The notes under the pieces were generated by a model, which was not told the origin of the DNA, searched no databases, and worked only from the letters and a program-made list of their open reading frames with translations. From Sandaracinaceae bacterium (lineage in GTDB: Bacteria > Myxococcota_A > Polyangia > Polyangiales > JAFGIB01), in assembly GCA_017881055.1 (NCBI GenBank), contig JADGRF010000145.1, positions 1-54,068 of the forward strand: a stretch of 54,068 nucleotides of DNA. Reading direction: 5' to 3'. Positions 50,142 to 54,068 of the stretch are shown piece by piece (the first letter of the stretch is position 1; every line of letters begins with the position of its first letter). A program made the translations under genes and the position numbers.

Positions 50142-51986
50142 ATGCGTCAGTGGTTTGGCAACAGCGCGTTGTGGGCGACGACCTGTTGCCTGTTGCTGAC
50201 CTGTGTCGCGCAGGCGCGCGCGCAGTTCTTGTCGCCGGGCGAATTATCTGCGTCGCACGCAACTCTGGAGGGTGACAAGCACTGCTTGGACTGCCATGCC
50301 TCCGGTCGGCGCGTGGACGCGCAGCTCTGCTTGAAGTGCCACACCGACATTGGAGCCAGCCTGCGCGCGAGCAGCGGCCTGCACGGCAAGCAGTACAAGG
50401 GCAAGGCCTGCGAGCAATGCCACGTCGACCACCGCGGCAAGGACTATGACCTCGTGCGCTGGCCCGGCGGCGCGCGAACCCGCTTCGATCACCTGCTCAC
50501 GGGCTTCGCGTTGCGCGACGCGCACGCGCGCCTCGCCTGCAACCAGTGCCATCAGAAGAAGAACACGCGCGGCGCGCCGACCATGCTGGGGGTGGGCACG
50601 CGCTGCAACGACTGCCACGAGGACAAGCACGACAAGCGCTTTGGTCTCGACTGCGCGAAGTGCCACGTCGAACGCACCTGGACGGAGCTCCGCTTGACCG
50701 ACTTCGATCACGCGCTCGCGCGCTTCAAGCTGGTCGGCAAGCACAAGGACGTGAAGTGCGCGAAGTGTCACGGTGAGCCACCCGCAGCCGTGAAATACAA
50801 GCCGCTCGAGTTCGGCACCTGCACCAGCTGTCACAAGGATCCTCACAAGGGCCGCTTCTCCAGCGACTGCACCACGTGCCACAGCGAGACCGACTGGAAA
50901 GACCTGCACATGCGCAAGCAGGATCACCCCGGGCTGAGCCTCGCGGGTGGTCACGACACGGTCGCCTGCGCGCGCTGCCACGATCGCGGCAACGACGAGG
51001 CGCCGAGCAAGGGCAAGCGCTGCGTGGGCTGTCATGCGCCGGTGCACGAAGCCAACTTCGGCAACGACTGCGTGCAGTGTCACGCGCACATCCGCTGGCT
51101 CGGCCTCGCCGACGACATCGGTCGCAAGGCGCACGAGCTGACCAAGTATCCGCTAGCAGGCGCGCACCAGAAGGTGGACTGTGCACGCTGCCACAAGCCG
51201 GAGCTACCGCAGGCCAAGCGCTATCGTGCTCTGCCGTTCGCACGCTGTCTCGATTGCCACGTAGATTCGCACAAGGGCGAGTTCAGCGCGCGCGACGGCG
51301 GTGAGTGCGCGCAATGCCATCGCGTGAGCGGTTTTCTGCCCACGCGTTTCGATACGGACGCCCATGCCAGCACGCCCTTCCCCTTGCTCGGGCGCCACCT
51401 GGCGGTGGCCTGTGGCAGCTGTCACAAGCAACCGGCGCGACCGCGCCTGGACTGGCACGTCGCGGACACGCGCTGCGAGAGCTGTCACGAAAACCCGCAC
51501 GGTGAGCAGTTCGCGGCCGAGATGAAGGACAACGGCTGCGCACACTGCCACGCGGCCACGGACTGGCACGCACCGCGTATCGATCATTCTCGCTGGCCGC
51601 TCACGGGCGCCCACGCGACCACCGCTTGCGCGCGCTGCCACGACCCGAGCGAGGCCGATCGCAAGAGCGGACGTGGCGCGAGCTACCGCGGCGTGCCCAC
51701 GCGCTGCGAAGGCTGTCACGAAGACAAGCATCGCGGACAGTTTCGACTGACGGCTCCCGTGCGCGCCTGTGAAGACTGCCACAAGACCAGCTCGTTCCAG
51801 CTGCCCAGCTTCGATCACCAGCAGATGACCGGCTTCGCGCTCGATGGCAAGCACGCGCCGCTCGCGTGCAAGCAATGCCACAAGGAGCAGACGTTGCGCA
51901 ACGGCGAGACGACCGTGCGCTACCGCCTGGGCTATCAGCGCTGCAGTGACTGCCACGCGAACCCGCACGCGGAGGCCGCGCCATGA
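50142..51986 (+). CDS. 23-heme c-type cytochrome
   Basis: A 614-residue secreted multiheme protein from the ATG at 50142. The signal peptide ends AQARAQ. I count 23 CxxCH motifs, from CLDCHA near residue 48 to CSDCHA near the C-terminus. There is a repeating unit of ~60-80 residues: C-x2-CHxDxHKGRF, then DCxxCH, then a W/F and FDH, then FxLxGxHxxVxCxxCH. The many isolated HK, FDH and GKH histidines are likely sixth ligands. The protein should be a periplasmic or outer-membrane heme wire. It overlaps the next gene by 4 bp. Homologs of the cytochrome c3 superfamily rarely reach this heme number. Confidence 0.96.
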   Translation: MRQWFGNSALWATTCCLLLTCVAQARAQFLSPGELSASHATLEGDKHCLDCHASGRRVDAQLCLKCHTDIGASLRASSGLHGKQYKGKACEQCHVDHRGKDYDLVRWPGGARTRFDHLLTGFALRDAHARLACNQCHQKKNTRGAPTMLGVGTRCNDCHEDKHDKRFGLDCAKCHVERTWTELRLTDFDHALARFKLVGKHKDVKCAKCHGEPPAAVKYKPLEFGTCTSCHKDPHKGRFSSDCTTCHSETDWKDLHMRKQDHPGLSLAGGHDTVACARCHDRGNDEAPSKGKRCVGCHAPVHEANFGNDCVQCHAHIRWLGLADDIGRKAHELTKYPLAGAHQKVDCARCHKPELPQAKRYRALPFARCLDCHVDSHKGEFSARDGGECAQCHRVSGFLPTRFDTDAHASTPFPLLGRHLAVACGSCHKQPARPRLDWHVADTRCESCHENPHGEQFAAEMKDNGCAHCHAATDWHAPRIDHSRWPLTGAHATTACARCHDPSEADRKSGRGASYRGVPTRCEGCHEDKHRGQFRLTAPVRACEDCHKTSSFQLPSFDHQQMTGFALDGKHAPLACKQCHKEQTLRNGETTVRYRLGYQRCSDCHANPHAEAAP

Positions 51987-52924
51987 TCCGCGCACGCCTC
52001 ACGCCCTTCATGCGCTTCATCCCCTTCATGGTCGGGGCGACCGCGAGCGCCTTGCTCGCGCTACTTGCGATCGTGATCGAGCCGCAGCTGAGCTTTGCGG
52101 AGCCGAAGAACCCGCATGCCCCGAGCCTCACCGACGGCATGGAGTGCACCGGCTGCCACTCCACCGAAGGCTGGAGCCTCGCGGCCGGTCGCGGCGGCGG
52201 CTTCGATCATGCGCGCACCGGTTTTCCGCTGACCGGGCGCCACGCGCAAACTGCGTGCGTAGGCTGCCATGCACCGGAGCACAGACTTTCGCGCGAGTGC
52301 GTGGGCTGCCACGAGGATCCGCACGAGCGGCGCATGGGCGAGCAGTGCGACACGTGCCATGATGCCCGTGCTTGGCAGCTGACTTCCGCGCGCAAGCGGC
52401 ATGAGCAGACCCGACTGCCATTGACCGGCATGCACGCCGTGGCCGAATGCACCGAGTGCCATCAACGTAGCGCGAGCCGGCAATGGAGCACTCCGCCCGC
52501 GGATTGCTTCGCGTGCCACGCCAAGGACTACCGGCGCAAAGACATCCACCCGCTGCACATCGGCGGCACCAACCCGACACGCGCGCCCTTCCCGCGCGAC
52601 TGCGGGGAGTGCCATCGCGCAATCGGCTGGTCGCCTGCGTTCGTGGATCCGCTGCAGGTGCAACGCCTGGTGGGCGCCAGCAGCGCTGCTTTGTCGCGGG
52701 CCCCGGAAGATCACGAGCTGCTGTTTCCGATTGCGCATGGCCCGCATCGCGCGGCGGCTTGCGAGGACTGCCACAGCAACGCGGAGACGTTCCCTCGAGC
52801 GGTGCGCTGTGAAGGTTGTCATGCGCACACGCCACAAAAGATTCAAGCCTCGCATGCGCGCGTTGCCGGCTCGGTGCGCGAGGGCTCGTGCCTGCACTGC
52901 CATCGTGGAGGCGCTGCGCCATGA
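51983..52924 (+). CDS. Decaheme c-type cytochrome
   Basis: A 313-residue protein with a hydrophobic N-terminal helix (FMVGATASALLALLAIVI) that is either a signal peptide (LSFAEP site) or an anchor. It has ten CxxCH motifs: CTGCHS, CVGCHA, CVGCHE, CDTCHD, CTECHQ, CFACHA, CGECHR, CEDCHS, CEGCHA and CLHCHR. Many conserved His (GFDHARTG, GRHAQTAC, HPLHIGG, HGPHRAAAC) suit bis-His hemes. Decaheme proteins of this size resemble the MtrA/DmsE class that sits inside an outer-membrane barrel. The very next gene encodes a probable beta-barrel, which supports that role, but homology to MtrA is not shown. Confidence 0.94.
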   Translation: MIRARLTPFMRFIPFMVGATASALLALLAIVIEPQLSFAEPKNPHAPSLTDGMECTGCHSTEGWSLAAGRGGGFDHARTGFPLTGRHAQTACVGCHAPEHRLSRECVGCHEDPHERRMGEQCDTCHDARAWQLTSARKRHEQTRLPLTGMHAVAECTECHQRSASRQWSTPPADCFACHAKDYRRKDIHPLHIGGTNPTRAPFPRDCGECHRAIGWSPAFVDPLQVQRLVGASSAALSRAPEDHELLFPIAHGPHRAAACEDCHSNAETFPRAVRCEGCHAHTPQKIQASHARVAGSVREGSCLHCHRGGAAP

Positions 52925-54068
52925 ATCGATGGCTGAGCTCAGCTGGCTTGTGCTGCGCGCTGGCGTTGCTTCCAGCTGTCGTGCTGGCCCAAGCCGCGAG
53001 CCCGCAGCCCCTGAACGCGGCCGGCACCCACGCGGCCGTCACCGACGTGACCGTCACCCACGCGGCCGTTACCGACGTGACCGTTACCGACGTGGCCGGC
53101 GGACAGGCGTATCTGTCGGCGGGCGAAGCCGCGGGCCTACGGCGTGGCGATCGCGTGAGCATCGGCGGCGCCAAGTACACCGTGGTCGCGGTGGCACGCG
53201 ACAGCGCGACGATCGCGGTGGGTGACACGTCGCTCGCCGTCGGCGCGCACGGTCGAGCCACCACGAGCCCCGGAACGCACGACGTCGTTGAACAACGGCT
53301 GCCTGCGCCGGCCGACCTGGCGCACTACCGTGAGCAATGGCCCGACGCGACGCGGCCTGCCAGCACGCAGCATCCCGAGCACGTGGCGCTCGGCAAGACC
53401 ACGGGGCAGGGCCGCGTGAACGCACTGCTCTCGCTCACGAACGCGGACGTGATCACCAGCGCTTCCGTGATTTCGCGAACGGAGCTGCGCGGACGCGTGA
53501 GCTACGAGCCTTGGTCTACGGTGCCGCTGCGCTTCGACGCCGATGCCGCCGGTGCGGGCTGGGTGGGCATGGATGCGCGCGCCGGCACTGGCAGCCGCCC
53601 GAACCTGCGCGTGTATCAGCTGCAAGCGAGCTACGGCGACCGTGCGCGCTGGTTTGCAGCTGCAGGTCGCCTGCGCTACGCAGCACAGGCCTTGGGACCG
53701 CTCGACGGGGTGCGCGCGCAAGCGCCGCTCGCACAGAACTTCACGGTGGGTGCATTCGGCGGCTTTGCTCCGAACCCGATCGACGGAAAGCCCGGCACCG
53801 ACAGCACGCGCTTCGGGACCGAGCTGCGCTGGGATGCGCCCGAGCGCGCGCTGCGGCCGGCGTTGGCGTTCACCGCCTACGGCTCGCAGTTCGCGGGCTC
53901 GCTCGACGAGCGACGCATGATCGCGACCGCCGACGTGTTCCCGGGCGAGCATCACGTCGGTGGTTACGCCGAGGTCTCGTTGTTCGACAAGAACAACCCT
54001 TGGGGCGCACCGCGTGCCGAGCTCTCCGCCGCGGGTGCCGAGAGCACCGTGCGCTTCGATCCGTGGCA
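52921..54068 (+). CDS. Probable outer-membrane beta-barrel protein (5' part, cut by window edge)
   Basis: An ATG at 52921 overlaps the decaheme stop (ATGA). The frame stays open to the window end, giving 382 residues. A signal peptide (ALALLPAVVLAQA) is followed by a Thr/His/Val repeat segment (~35-58), a small beta domain (~60-110: AGEAAGLRRGDRVSIGGAKY), a Pro/Asp linker, and then long alternating strands with aromatic girdle residues (FTVGAFGGFAPNP; ALAFTAYGSQFAGS; HVGGYAEVSLFDKN) typical of outer-membrane barrels. The position directly after multiheme genes suggests the porin of a porin-cytochrome complex. The family is not identified. Confidence 0.82.
   Translation, partial: MNRWLSSAGLCCALALLPAVVLAQAASPQPLNAAGTHAAVTDVTVTHAAVTDVTVTDVAGGQAYLSAGEAAGLRRGDRVSIGGAKYTVVAVARDSATIAVGDTSLAVGAHGRATTSPGTHDVVEQRLPAPADLAHYREQWPDATRPASTQHPEHVALGKTTGQGRVNALLSLTNADVITSASVISRTELRGRVSYEPWSTVPLRFDADAAGAGWVGMDARAGTGSRPNLRVYQLQASYGDRARWFAAAGRLRYAAQALGPLDGVRAQAPLAQNFTVGAFGGFAPNPIDGKPGTDSTRFGTELRWDAPERALRPALAFTAYGSQFAGSLDERRMIATADVFPGEHHVGGYAEVSLFDKNNPWGAPRAELSAAGAESTVRFDPW
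53026..53097 (+). repeat. 30-bp tandem repeat, 2.4 copies, in the barrel gene
   Basis: Two near-identical 30-bp units (53026-53055, 53056-53085; two C/T differences) and a 12-bp partial third copy encode THAAVTDVTV twice, then TDVA. It lies just after the signal peptide, in a flexible segment, and stays in frame. Confidence 0.9.

Noticed and set aside
53026..53097. Possible short CRISPR-like array
   Set aside because: Tandem units without spacers inside an open reading frame, so it is a coding repeat.

Overview
This is a 54 kb, very GC-rich chromosomal segment. Its makeup points to a myxobacterium-like member of the Myxococcota (former Deltaproteobacteria). The evidence is many unrelated 'orphan' lipoproteins with Cys-rich or Asp/Gly/Ala-rich linkers, a fibro-slime-domain surface lipoprotein, PilZ/GGDEF/FHA signalling proteins, a SNF2/SWIM helicase pair and large multiheme cytochromes. 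The placement is inferred from gene content; no rRNA or other marker gene is present. I see no transposase, integrase, phage gene or CRISPR array.

Layout. 1-5.5 kb: the end of an unknown gene, a leftward xseB/PilZ-like pair, an uncharacterised leftward gene, and a rightward overlapping cluster of ribF, a DUF4912-like protein, a lipoprotein, a secreted helical protein and a PilZ protein. 5.5-7.3 kb: a PDZ-containing polytopic membrane protein. 7.4 kb: tRNA-Ala(GGC). 7.7-12.6 kb: SNF2 ATPase, SWIM zinc-finger partner and a Fic protein. 12.8-15 kb: a membrane diguanylate cyclase and a GT4 glycosyltransferase. 15-22.7 kb: a compact biosynthetic locus made of a NAD synthetase-like ligase, an asparagine synthetase-like amidotransferase, an acyl carrier protein, a membrane acyltransferase and an APH/P-loop kinase in one leftward operon, with an acyl-AMP ligase facing away from it. 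22.7-33.4 kb: UspA, an FAH-family enzyme, lipoproteins, a TMTC-like membrane glycosyltransferase with TPRs and a pair of acyl-CoA dehydrogenases. 33.5-45.6 kb: transketolase, a repeat-bearing spacer, secreted proteins, an FHA protein, a split YeeE/YedE transporter, the fibro-slime lipoprotein, cardiolipin synthase, and AraC and TetR regulators.

45.8 kb to the window end is the most striking region, a dense electron-transfer locus. It holds a diheme lipoprotein, a membrane-anchored ferredoxin/flavin oxidoreductase, an 11-heme lipoprotein, a membrane b-type cytochrome, a 23-heme cytochrome, a 10-heme cytochrome and the start of a probable outer-membrane beta-barrel. There are 46 CxxCH motifs in about 7 kb. 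The order and overlaps suggest an electron path from a cytoplasmic reductant through a membrane cytochrome and periplasmic heme wires to an outer-membrane conduit. That is a porin-cytochrome or extracellular electron transfer system of a composition I do not recognise as a described one.

Most genes are packed tightly (ATGA overlaps, gaps under 30 bp), so the few longer spacers stand out. They are 7283-7671 (holds the tRNA), 11185-11368, 12617-12809, 23212-23437 and 35401-35724 (holds a 34-bp direct repeat).
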